Below are positions 1 through 6,169 of a stretch of 13,390 nt of DNA, in pieces. The notes beneath the pieces were generated by a model. That model was not told the origin of the DNA, did not search any database, and saw nothing but the letters and a program-made list of their open reading frames with translations. Position 1 is the first letter of the stretch, and each line of letters begins with the position of its first letter. The stretch is from contig CALDKB010000037.1 in the NCBI GenBank assembly GCA_937899245.1, positions 1 to 13,390 on the forward strand. The letters run 5' to 3'. Origin of the DNA: an uncultured Bacteroidales bacterium. Its GTDB lineage: Bacteria; Bacteroidota; Bacteroidia; Bacteroidales; ML635J-15. Made by a program: the position numbers and the translations under genes.

Positions 1-8
1 TAAGTCAT
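1..8 (-). CDS. Possible start of the next gene, cut by the window edge
   Basis: Only an ATG and five further bases are visible. The ATG (read at 8-6) is preceded on the minus strand by a very A+T-rich leader of about 60 nt, unlike the tightly packed head genes upstream, so it may have its own promoter. In MuF-type polymorphic toxin loci the gene directly after the toxin usually encodes the immunity protein; that is an inference from position only. Nothing can be said about the product. Confidence 0.25.
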
Positions 9-98
9 ATTTTTTACTTTTTTATTTGTGTTTCAATATTTATTACTAATTTTGCGGTGCGGGGGGTTTTCCAGCGATGGAATCCCTCCGTTCCGCTT

Positions 99-1229
99 TT
101 ATAGCGGTTCGTTATAGACAATTTTATTTCCTTGAATACAGATTATCTTCTTGAATTTCAAGAACTGATTGCCATTATCTACGTTCTCTAGTCCCTTATA
201 TCGACCTATAGCACGTTCAAGTAAATCCAAGTCAAACCCACCATTCGGATAGTACAAAATCGCTATTTCTGTCTTTTTTTTGTTTGCACAATGCTTTAAT
301 CCTCTAAGTATATTATTACAAGTAGCAGTTTCTCTTCCTGCAATTTCAAAATACCTAGAATCCCAAATTCCTTCTGTATGCCGTATATTAGGAGAATAAT
401 CCGTTTCATCCTCAAGGACAACACGATGCCTGTTGTTAAATCCTACATTTTGCACCTGTTTCTCATATTCTCCACCAACCTTGTCAAATTTATGCCCTTT
501 GTGCGTCGCCTTCATGCCACCATTATCCCAATTCATCTTTACATCCTTATAGTTGGCATCATCGCGGAACTGGCAATATGTCTTGAATCCTTCGTCGATA
601 GGTTTCCAGAACTGTTCAACCTTCTGCTTGTCGCCTTTGGAGATATAACTTGCCTTATCCGTAAAAATCTCACCAGTGACTGACGGATTACCCTCCAGAC
701 CCTTCGGAACTGGCACGGTCTTCACATTGCTGTTGTCGGTAACCGGGTCGTCGGTTTCTTCCACATCACACTTGCAGTTCCATTCTGTGCCTGGTGTGTT
801 GTGATTCCAGAAGTCGTCACCCTTTGACCATACGTGGTCGTAGAACTGAATGTGTGACTGCCTCTTTTCTATCGAGCGAGATGGTAGCCAGCGCAAATTC
901 GGAAACAACCTCAGCCGCTGCGGGTCGTTGAACTCCTTCCACTGCTTGGCGGTACGACAACGCGATGTGGCGGTGTTGCATTCCGCCTCGGAATAGCGGT
1001 CGAAACCTGCAACCGCTGCATCGGCCATCTCCTGACGCTGTTTAAGCGGTATTGAACTATCGTTTAAAATGTTGTTTACCGTGACCTTTACATAGTCGGC
1101 CTTGTAAGCTGCAAAACGGCTCACATTGGCGCGGAACCTGTCGGCAAGGTCAGCATCACCGCCATCGGCATACACGCGGTCAACGCATCTGCGCAGACCT
1201 TTCGAGTAGCGGTCGTACAGTTCCTGCAC
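99..1229 (-). CDS. MuF-like head morphogenesis protein (Mu gp30/gpF type) with C-terminal toxin-like domain
   Basis: Minor capsid protein of the MuF/SPP1 gp7 class, expected to sit near the portal in the prohead. The MuF hallmark is visible at residues about 122-154: K-R-Q-S-H, then G-D-D-F-W and W-N-C-K-C. Residues about 238-376 are a separate module with G-G-E-Y-E, I-W-D, Y-F-E-I-A-G and L-L-E-R-A. It resembles CdiA-C-like/PD-(D/E)xK toxin nucleases, although an alanine occupies the position where lysine of an ExK would be expected. This part of the gene is visibly more A+T-rich than the MuF core, as expected for an exchanged module. The 376-aa start used here is a GTG with no Shine-Dalgarno sequence. 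The frame is open upstream to about position 1428 with no ATG, GTG or TTG in between, and it overlaps the portal gene, so the protein is probably made at least partly by frameshifting from the portal. The family call is firm; the toxin call is moderate. Confidence 0.8.
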   Translation of the reverse strand: MQELYDRYSKGLRRCVDRVYADGGDADLADRFRANVSRFAAYKADYVKVTVNNILNDSSIPLKQRQEMADAAVAGFDRYSEAECNTATSRCRTAKQWKEFNDPQRLRLFPNLRWLPSRSIEKRQSHIQFYDHVWSKGDDFWNHNTPGTEWNCKCDVEETDDPVTDNSNVKTVPVPKGLEGNPSVTGEIFTDKASYISKGDKQKVEQFWKPIDEGFKTYCQFRDDANYKDVKMNWDNGGMKATHKGHKFDKVGGEYEKQVQNVGFNNRHRVVLEDETDYSPNIRHTEGIWDSRYFEIAGRETATCNNILRGLKHCANKKKTEIAILYYPNGGFDLDLLERAIGRYKGLENVDNGNQFLKFKKIICIQGNKIVYNEPL

Positions 1230-1291
1230 GGTGGCGTTGCTATCGGGTACTGCCAGCGTTATCTGTCTGTCCGGGGCTTGGGTTCGGCAGA

Positions 1292-1337
1292 CGGCACATT
1301 CACACTCCCCTGCGTGGTGCGCCGCTATTGAAAAAAA
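1292..1337 (-). promoter_or_regulatory. Candidate programmed -1 ribosomal frameshift signal
   Basis: Read on the minus strand, the last sense codons of the portal are AAU UUU UUU CAA followed by the UAG stop, which places a U UUU UUU slippery heptamer (1337-1331) in the correct phase. After a 6-nt spacer (1330-1325) comes a stem, CGGCGCA (1324-1318) with UGUGCCG (1298-1292), that is 7 bp with one G-U pair and a 19-nt loop. Slippage by -1 bypasses the stop and enters the MuF frame, which stays open to its own stop at 99. Heptamer, phase, spacing and open frame are all seen directly; activity is inferred. Confidence 0.6.
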
Positions 1338-2569
1338 TTGGGGTCGCCACGGGTGATATGCTCCTCCAGCTTGGCTGTCATCGAGGCTGCACCCAACTGC
1401 TTGTCGTGCACCGGTATGCCGAACTGCTCAACCAGCCAGTCGTTGTCGATGTCCTTGTAGGGCAGCAATCCTATAACCATCTCCCACAGTTTCTCCGGAT
1501 CATCGGCGGTAGAGAATCGGAACTGGAGGTTCTGTGCCGCTGCGGGCAGCCAGCCAATCCTTACCAGTGCGGGTATGACCTGCGAGTTCATATACACCTC
1601 GACCATACGCCTGTCGGAATTAATCAAGCGGTCGAGAATTTTTATAGAAGCCTGTTCCTTCGAGTAGTTGCCGTTCTCTGTATCCTGCCCTATGATTGCA
1701 CCAGAAATAACCAATGAGTTTTCCTGATTGCAAAGGCGGATAAGGTTGTTATACACATCGCCGTTGGTGGATGTTCCCTGAGCAAACGAGAACTCCTCCT
1801 CGCTGTCGATCACGAAGGCTGCCGCTGCGCCCATCTCCTTCAGCATAGTCTCGGCACGGTTCAGCATTGCATCATCGTTGGTGTTGGTCTTGATATAGCG
1901 AGGTGGTATGCCGTAAATTTCACAGAGCTCCGACCAGCACGACTGCGCAAACTTCTTGAACAGCACATGAGGAACCGTCTTATTGAGCAAACCAAGATGT
2001 GTAGAATTAAACTCAAGAATATACTTGCCATATTCGCGCAATGTGCGGTATTCAATATACTTTTCACCGTTGGCATCGGGATAGAAGCGACCATCTACAG
2101 GTGCGAAGTTGCGGCGCGGAAGCAGTTCCATCGTCTCTGTACCGTTCCTGTCAGCCGACAGTTCTATGATGGAGTAGCCGTAGTATTCGCTTTCGAGGAT
2201 TGCCTTCACTATGTCCTGCATCACGGGTATGCTTACCAATGCAGCAGTCATCTTCTCGTCAATGTTGCCGTCGGCATCTGCGAGTTGATAGGCTGCCGAT
2301 ATGGTTACTTCCATACGGTTGCTCATCTGCGAGGTCAGGAGCGCATCGTTGCTCACCTGGTCGTACAAGTCCTGCAACTTGTAGAAGCGCGGATTGTCGG
2401 CTTTCTGTGCTATCTTCTTGGCGTTGCTCCAGTCGGCAATGTCGGCGCGCACCTGCGAGATGCTCTTCTTGATAACTCTCGGCCCGAGTACGGACTTGTT
2501 GGTTTTTGGTATCGGTGCTGATGTAGCCGCCAGTCCTAATATGTTTGCTAATCTATCTTTCAGTTTCAT
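1325..2569 (-). CDS. Portal protein, DUF935 family (Mu gp29-like)
   Basis: A 414-aa portal protein, the dodecameric ring at the capsid vertex through which DNA is packaged. It is recognised by its position after terminase and by DUF935 features: a region about residues 110-170 with I-V-K-A-I-L followed by Y-G-Y-S-I-I-E-L and L-L-P-R-R-N-F, then W-S-E-L-C-E-I-Y-G-I-P-P-R, and G-A-I-I-G-Q-D with the conserved late helix R-R-M-V-E-V-Y-M-N. Mu gp29 is about 512 aa, so this product is about 100 aa shorter at its stop codon. The start ATG is 3 nt after the stop of the DUF1320 gene, indicating an operon. The gene ends in the slippery run described separately and the downstream MuF frame overlaps it. 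No portal gene other than this one is in the window. Confidence 0.88.
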   Translation of the reverse strand: MKLKDRLANILGLAATSAPIPKTNKSVLGPRVIKKSISQVRADIADWSNAKKIAQKADNPRFYKLQDLYDQVSNDALLTSQMSNRMEVTISAAYQLADADGNIDEKMTAALVSIPVMQDIVKAILESEYYGYSIIELSADRNGTETMELLPRRNFAPVDGRFYPDANGEKYIEYRTLREYGKYILEFNSTHLGLLNKTVPHVLFKKFAQSCWSELCEIYGIPPRYIKTNTNDDAMLNRAETMLKEMGAAAAFVIDSEEEFSFAQGTSTNGDVYNNLIRLCNQENSLVISGAIIGQDTENGNYSKEQASIKILDRLINSDRRMVEVYMNSQVIPALVRIGWLPAAAQNLQFRFSTADDPEKLWEMVIGLLPYKDIDNDWLVEQFGIPVHDKQLGAASMTAKLEEHITRGDPNFFQ

Positions 2570-2572
2570 ATC

Positions 2573-3082
2573 CTAGTATTCTTCGTGGTTAAACTTCGGG
2601 CGCGACACCATACGGAACGGCTTTGCTTCGGCCATTGATGCGTCTTCTGGGTCTGATTGTTGCTGTGGGAGCGAGGTAAGAACAATTCGGCTGTCCTTCC
2701 AGTCGCCCATTCCGGCTATCTTCTCAAGCAATGCTATGGTGTTTTCGTAGCGTTCCTTTACGTGGTTATAGACCACATCGGCATTGCAGAGTTCTACAAT
2801 ATTCCACGCCGCTACTCGCTGTATGAGGCGCATAAGCAAATGGTCCCTGTCGTCTCCTGTGGCATCGAATATTTCCTCAATGTCGTACATATACCACGCT
2901 GCATACTGCTGTACGGTAAGTCCTGCCGTATCACGCCGTGCGTTGGCCGCCTCGAAGTAGGAGCGCACCTCGGCTTCTGCCGACAGTATGGCATCCTCGA
3001 TAATGTCAATGTCGTTTTCTACTATCTCGTCCATCCTGTATTCGTACAGGACTGACTTCATTTCTTCTGCCGTTATATACAT
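2573..3082 (-). CDS. DUF1320 family protein (Mu gp36-like neck/connector protein)
   Basis: A 169-aa protein beginning M-Y-I-T-A-E-E-M-K, a typical opening for DUF1320 (Mu gp36). It continues with an acidic helical region, I-I-E-D-A-I-L-S-A-E-A-E-V-R-S-Y, then W-Y-M-Y-D-I-E-E-I-F and a block ending in R-V-A-A-W-N-I-V-E-L-C. Family members are believed to act at the head-tail junction. I chose the ATG at 3082 because it gives this canonical N-terminus and starts 4 nt after the terminase stop; the frame is open further upstream into terminase but that extension is not protein-like. In Mu, gp36 lies downstream of the capsid genes, whereas here it sits between terminase and portal. Confidence 0.75.
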   Translation of the reverse strand: MYITAEEMKSVLYEYRMDEIVENDIDIIEDAILSAEAEVRSYFEAANARRDTAGLTVQQYAAWYMYDIEEIFDATGDDRDHLLMRLIQRVAAWNIVELCNADVVYNHVKERYENTIALLEKIAGMGDWKDSRIVLTSLPQQQSDPEDASMAEAKPFRMVSRPKFNHEEY

Positions 3083-3086
3083 AATC

Positions 3087-4607
3087 TTACCATTTTCTTG
3101 AAGTTCTACGAATAACCGTGAATTTTGCATTGCTGGTGCGTGTCCTCTGACTGAGCATCCAGATAGCCGACTCAAGCGCATCGGGTGCATCATCGTGAGC
3201 ACGGCTTCCACGCTCGAACAGCAGCAACTGGTCAACCAGAGCAATCATTCCCGGTGCTTCCTTTTCCTTTTCGTTAAACAGCACCAGTCCGCGCTCAAAC
3301 AACGGCTGCATTGCTTCTATACGCGCAAACTTGTCGGGTTTCTTCCGTGCATCACCGCGTATGGGAATGTGCAGTCCGAGTTCGTTTCCTACCTTGGTGA
3401 ACTCATCGAGCATAAGGTCCTGCATAAAGTTGCTTTCCATATAGTACATCACCGGCACGACACCGGCAACGAAGTCGTTCACCTCGTAGTGCCAGCGTAT
3501 CATATCCGACACGCTTGTCTGTGCGGCAAATGCCTTCAACAGATGGAAGTGGCCGTCGGGTGTGCGACCGACAAGCATGGTTGCCTTATAGTCGGCTGTC
3601 GATGAGTTCTTGAACGACGGGTCGGTGTAGCATACCAGCATCTTGTAGTCCTTCAGCGGAAGAATCTTGCCGTAGGTGATTTGCTCTGGACGGAACACCG
3701 CGCCTTCTGTCATCGGGTTGTTCATATACTCCTTCTGGAAGTTGCGTTCTCCCATCATCGAGCGCATCTCGGCAACCTCGTCAGGCGTGTAGTTCTCGCT
3801 CCAAGTCGGCTTGCCGTTGCGGTCGAGTATGTTCACTACGGTATGGTGAACGCCTGGTCTCTCCGTTATCATCGTAAGGATTGACTTCTTGGCAATGCGG
3901 TTGCCAACCATTATGAACCTGCCTCGACCTGCCTCCATAGTTCCGAACAGTGCCGACAGCACCCATTCGGCAGCAAGGCGTGTGCGCTTCTCGTTGCGTA
4001 CCATCTCGTCATCGTCAATATCGTCTATCACAATGTAGTCGGGACGGCGACCGCTATTCTTCAGGCCACGCGGCGACTGTCCGCGTCCCAGAGCGGTGAA
4101 GTAGCAGCCATCGGCGGTGATAAACTCACCTTCAGCCCAGTTGCCTTCCTTTATCTGCTGTCCATAGTCGCTTATGTAGAGTTCGTTGTATGCCAGTTCC
4201 TGCTGCAAGTCGGCCAACAGTCGCACTGCCGAATCCTCGCTCTTGCTTACCAGAACCATAGTATTGAACTGGCGTTCCTTCTGTATCTTCAGCCACAGCG
4301 GAACAAACACGCCCATGTGGGTACTCTTGGCGTGACCACGCGCCCACTCGAACACGGCACGAGCCTTGGGGTGCTCCAGAATGTACTTTGCAGCATCAGT
4401 CTGGAAGCGTCCCGACTTGCACCTTGCTATATGAGGAAAGTATGTTTGCACGAAATACGGATAGTCCCTGCGGGCACGCTCTATGCGCTTTTCCTTCGCC
4501 TCGCGGGTTTCTGTCAGCGTTGACGAGCCTCCGCCGTGCACCGAGCGCATCAGTGCCGCAGTGCTCCGCTGCCATTCCTTGTACTGTTCCGACCTTTCGA
4601 TATTCAT
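3087..4607 (-). CDS. Terminase large subunit (Mu gp28-like)
   Basis: A 506-aa packaging motor and nuclease. The ATPase half shows a Walker-A-like R-G-H-A-K-S-T (residues about 90-96), a Walker B P-D-Y-I-V-I-D-D-I-D-D-D (about 189-200) and a likely coupling region G-R-F-I-M-V-G-N-R. The nuclease half shows acidic residues in C-Y-T-D-P-S-F (D about 329) and in the C-terminal motif H-D-D-A-P-D-A-L-E (about 471-479), typical of RNase H-fold terminase nucleases. The ATG at 4607 is preferred over an upstream in-frame TTG at 4655, because the latter would put the promoter region inside the gene. No small terminase subunit was recognised nearby. The gene heads the minus-strand head operon (terminase, DUF1320, portal, MuF) with gaps of 3-4 nt. 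Confidence 0.92.
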   Translation of the reverse strand: MNIERSEQYKEWQRSTAALMRSVHGGGSSTLTETREAKEKRIERARRDYPYFVQTYFPHIARCKSGRFQTDAAKYILEHPKARAVFEWARGHAKSTHMGVFVPLWLKIQKERQFNTMVLVSKSEDSAVRLLADLQQELAYNELYISDYGQQIKEGNWAEGEFITADGCYFTALGRGQSPRGLKNSGRRPDYIVIDDIDDDEMVRNEKRTRLAAEWVLSALFGTMEAGRGRFIMVGNRIAKKSILTMITERPGVHHTVVNILDRNGKPTWSENYTPDEVAEMRSMMGERNFQKEYMNNPMTEGAVFRPEQITYGKILPLKDYKMLVCYTDPSFKNSSTADYKATMLVGRTPDGHFHLLKAFAAQTSVSDMIRWHYEVNDFVAGVVPVMYYMESNFMQDLMLDEFTKVGNELGLHIPIRGDARKKPDKFARIEAMQPLFERGLVLFNEKEKEAPGMIALVDQLLLFERGSRAHDDAPDALESAIWMLSQRTRTSNAKFTVIRRTSRKW

Positions 4608-4639
4608 ACCGCAAAAGTCGGCACTATTCTTACCTATAT

Positions 4640-4647
4640 AAAATGTA
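4640..4647 (-). promoter_or_regulatory. Weak -7-like motif for the terminase operon
   Basis: Minus-strand TACATTTT, one base from the Bacteroidota -7 consensus TAnnTTTG, lies 33-40 nt upstream of the terminase ATG at 4607. No convincing -33 element is seen. The call rests on the motif and on the divergent gene arrangement in 4608-4715. Confidence 0.25.
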
Positions 4648-4668
4648 TAGGACAAACTGGCATTATTA

Positions 4669-4684
4669 TTTTCCTAACGGAAAA
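4669..4684. repeat. Inverted repeat between divergent genes
   Basis: TTTTCC-TAAC-GGAAAA forms a perfect 6-bp inverted repeat with a 4-nt centre, placed between the divergent terminase and plus-strand gene. It could be a regulator-binding site for one or both promoters. There is no run of T on either side to make it a terminator. Confidence 0.4.
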
Positions 4685-4693
4685 TTCAGTGCC

Positions 4694-4701
4694 TAACTTT
4701 G
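4694..4701 (+). promoter_or_regulatory. Bacteroidota-type -7 promoter motif
   Basis: TAACTTTG is an exact match to the TAnnTTTG -7 consensus recognised by the Bacteroidota primary sigma factor. It ends 14 nt before the ATG of the only plus-strand structural gene. The -33 region is T-rich (TTTT at about 4669) but not a clear TTTG. This gives the otherwise isolated gene a plausible promoter of its own. Confidence 0.5.
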
Positions 4702-4715
4702 CCAAAAATTTAACC

Positions 4716-5171
4716 ATGGACGAAATCATAAGGCTCATTGTAGAGCGACTAAAAGAAGACAAACTCATCCGCTACGCTTCGCGCAACAGCGGACAACTGG
4801 CAGCGGAACAGCCACAGGTAAATTTCCCGTGTGCGCTTGTTGACATTGTGAATGTCGAGTACGAACAGACCGGCAAGTGCGGACAGATAGGCACCGCCGA
4901 CATCGAGTTCACCATTGCCGACATTTATTCGTCAAGGCACGACTACTCTGTATTGACTGTGATTGATTCGGTACACCAGAGACTGCAAGGCTGGAGAACG
5001 CCTCTCTTTTCGCCTCTTATGCGCCTTAGTTTGCGAAGGGAATCCAATCTTCCCGGCTACGACGAATATGTAGCCACCTACCGCACATCGTTCTTTGTTC
5101 CAAAGGAGGAGAATTTTGTCGAAGTGACGGCAGAACCCTCAATATCTGTCGAAGATGAAGTTTCCGACTAA
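4716..5171 (+). CDS. Probable tail completion/terminator-like protein
   Basis: A 151-aa protein starting M-D-E-I-I-R-L-I-V-E-R-L. After an N-terminal helix it has alternating strands (F-P-C-A-L-V-D-I, T-A-D-I-E-F-T-I-A-D) and a later Y-V-A-T-Y-R-T-S-F-F-V strand. This layout (helix, 'inputs P-C/Y-A-L-V', strand, D-x-V-x-x-x-L-Q-G, final strand) is that of small phage tail-terminator or tail-completion proteins, possibly equivalent to Mu gp37. The frame is open upstream to 4536, but that part is antisense to terminase, so the ATG at 4716 is used. It is the only structural gene on the plus strand, and its stop overlaps by 4 bp the stop of the convergent small gene at 5168. The function is by analogy and not certain. 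Confidence 0.6.
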   Translation: MDEIIRLIVERLKEDKLIRYASRNSGQLAAEQPQVNFPCALVDIVNVEYEQTGKCGQIGTADIEFTIADIYSSRHDYSVLTVIDSVHQRLQGWRTPLFSPLMRLSLRRESNLPGYDEYVATYRTSFFVPKEENFVEVTAEPSISVEDEVSD

Positions 5172-5449
5172 GCCCACGGGAACTTCAGTTGCCTTGGATC
5201 TTCCTCCCTCTTGCCGTCCTCGGTAATCTTTGGACGCTCCTCGCGGTTGCCTCCCTTGCCGATGAAGCCGTCCTTACCAATGGCGTACTTCATCATCCGG
5301 TAGAATGTTCTGACGCTCATCGGGTAAACTTTACACACATATCTGAGAAATATGTCGTACATGCAGTTGCGCTGGCTGTGCGGCTCGTAATGCTCATCGA
5401 CTATCGCCTTCACCAGCATTGCCCTTTCCTTGTAATTCTTGTGCTTCAT
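5168..5449 (-). CDS. Small basic protein, possibly a regulator
   Basis: A 93-aa protein, rich in K and R, with a helical segment (residues about 25-55) containing C-M-Y-D-I-F-L-R-Y-V and P-M-S-V-R-T-F-Y-R-M-M that could form a helix-turn-helix-like unit, followed by a polar tail ending F-P-W-A. No family is recognised with confidence. The ATG at 5449 is preferred to an upstream GTG at 5476, because the GTG lies within a strong hairpin. Its position, after the early block and just downstream of a terminator-like hairpin and before the head genes, is where Mu keeps its middle/late activators (Mor, C). A regulatory role is inference only. Confidence 0.6.
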   Translation of the reverse strand: MKHKNYKERAMLVKAIVDEHYEPHSQRNCMYDIFLRYVCKVYPMSVRTFYRMMKYAIGKDGFIGKGGNREERPKITEDGKREEDPRQLKFPWA

Positions 5450-5461
5450 CTCTTTTGCCTT

Positions 5462-5502
5462 AAAAATGCCACGCACAGACCGGGGGTGAGAGTGTGCGTG
5501 GC
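5462..5502 (-). terminator. Strong intrinsic terminator-like hairpin closing the early operon
   Basis: On the minus strand GCCACGCACA pairs perfectly with TGTGCGTGGC (10 bp, 5502-5493 with 5477-5468) around a 15-nt loop, and is followed by A-TTTTT (5467-5462). This is the usual form of a Rho-independent terminator for leftward transcription. It lies only 12 nt before the next start codon (5449), so it can also act as a leader attenuator for that gene. On the plus strand there is no T-run. Confidence 0.7.
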
Positions 5503-5537
5503 GTGAACTAAAAATAAACCAATATGAAAGTTAAGTA

Positions 5538-5858
5538 TCAATCGTTCATTGCGCTGGGACATACCTGCGGGATTTCAAGAACCTCGGCCACATGAGCCTC
5601 CAGTATTGCTCCATCCGACCGTCTCCAGTCGGGCAGAAGGCTAATGTAGTCGCACTCGCACAGTGCCTTCAGGCAAATGCGCATCGCTTCCTTCCACTCC
5701 GTGCCCTGCGGAACTATCTTCATCGGGTTGACCGCCTTATAGCCAAGTTTTGCCAGTGCCTTTTCGCGCCTCTCGAAGTTTGCCTGCCTTATGCGCAGCA
5801 CATTCGGGTCGCTCACATCACCGACACGCCCTGCAATATATACCCTGCTTTTTTTCAT
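5538..5858 (-). CDS. DUF4406 family protein (nucleoside 2-deoxyribosyltransferase-like fold)
   Basis: A 106-aa protein with the DUF4406 pattern: N-terminal strand K-S-R-V-Y-I-A-G-R-V, a central A-V-N-P, then C-D-Y-I-S-L-L-P-D-W-R-R-S-D-G-A, an A-x-x-E-A-H helix and a final L-E-I-P strand. The family has the fold of nucleoside 2-deoxyribosyltransferases and is common in phages; whether it acts on nucleotides has not been shown for this protein. The ATG at 5858 overlaps the TGA of the preceding gene (ATGA), indicating translational coupling, and fits the family's normal N-terminus. It is the last gene before the terminator-like hairpin. Confidence 0.75.
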   Translation of the reverse strand: MKKSRVYIAGRVGDVSDPNVLRIRQANFERREKALAKLGYKAVNPMKIVPQGTEWKEAMRICLKALCECDYISLLPDWRRSDGAILEAHVAEVLEIPQVCPSAMND

Positions 5859-6166
5859 ATTCTCCAGTGTGTAATGCCGTCTGACTTGCCTCGTACCTTG
5901 TTGAAGGTAAACATCACGAATACGGAATCCACAACATCCTTTACCGAAATATTGAATCCGCCTTCGTGCCTCTCCAGTCGGCAAGGCTTGCACTTGGGAA
6001 ATTCCTCGTTGTAGTGGGTAACCAATATCCGGAACCTTTCGATACACTTCTTTTTCGCTTCGTCACCACCGACAAGCGTTCCGTTCCATTCTTCAGCCGC
6101 TTCGACCAGCTTTTTCTGCAGGCTGTTGGCTCCAATCCTCGTATGAGTAGTCACATAGTACATCAT
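5855..6166 (-). CDS. Hypothetical protein, early operon
   Basis: A 103-aa soluble protein beginning M-M-Y-Y-V-T-T-H-T-R. It has a K/E-rich helical part in the first half and a C-K-P-C pair at about residues 59-62, then a strand-rich C-terminal half (G-G-F-N-I-S-V and V-F-V-M-F-T-F). It begins 3 nt after the stop of the DUF3164 gene and its stop overlaps the start of the DUF4406 gene, so it is part of the same transcript. I do not recognise the family. Confidence 0.65.
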   Translation of the reverse strand: MMYYVTTHTRIGANSLQKKLVEAAEEWNGTLVGGDEAKKKCIERFRILVTHYNEEFPKCKPCRLERHEGGFNISVKDVVDSVFVMFTFNKVRGKSDGITHWRI

Positions 6167-6169
6167 AGC

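Noticed and set aside
69..107. Small inverted repeats after the MuF gene as a transcription terminator
   Set aside because: Stems of only 5 bp and no T-run follow on the minus strand, so termination is unsupported.
1325..1337. Frameshift as an assembly error in the A7 run
   Set aside because: Not fully excluded, but the heptamer is in the exact phase for -1 slippage, is followed by a correctly spaced stem, and the portal ends by its own stop right after it, which an indel would not be expected to produce.
4608..4655. TTG start of terminase at 4655
   Set aside because: The ATG at 4607 gives a family-like start and leaves room for a promoter; TTG starts are rare and the extra 16 residues look non-conserved.
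4536..4715. 60-codon N-terminal extension of the plus-strand gene
   Set aside because: It is antisense to the terminase start region; the ATG at 4716 has a promoter motif immediately upstream.
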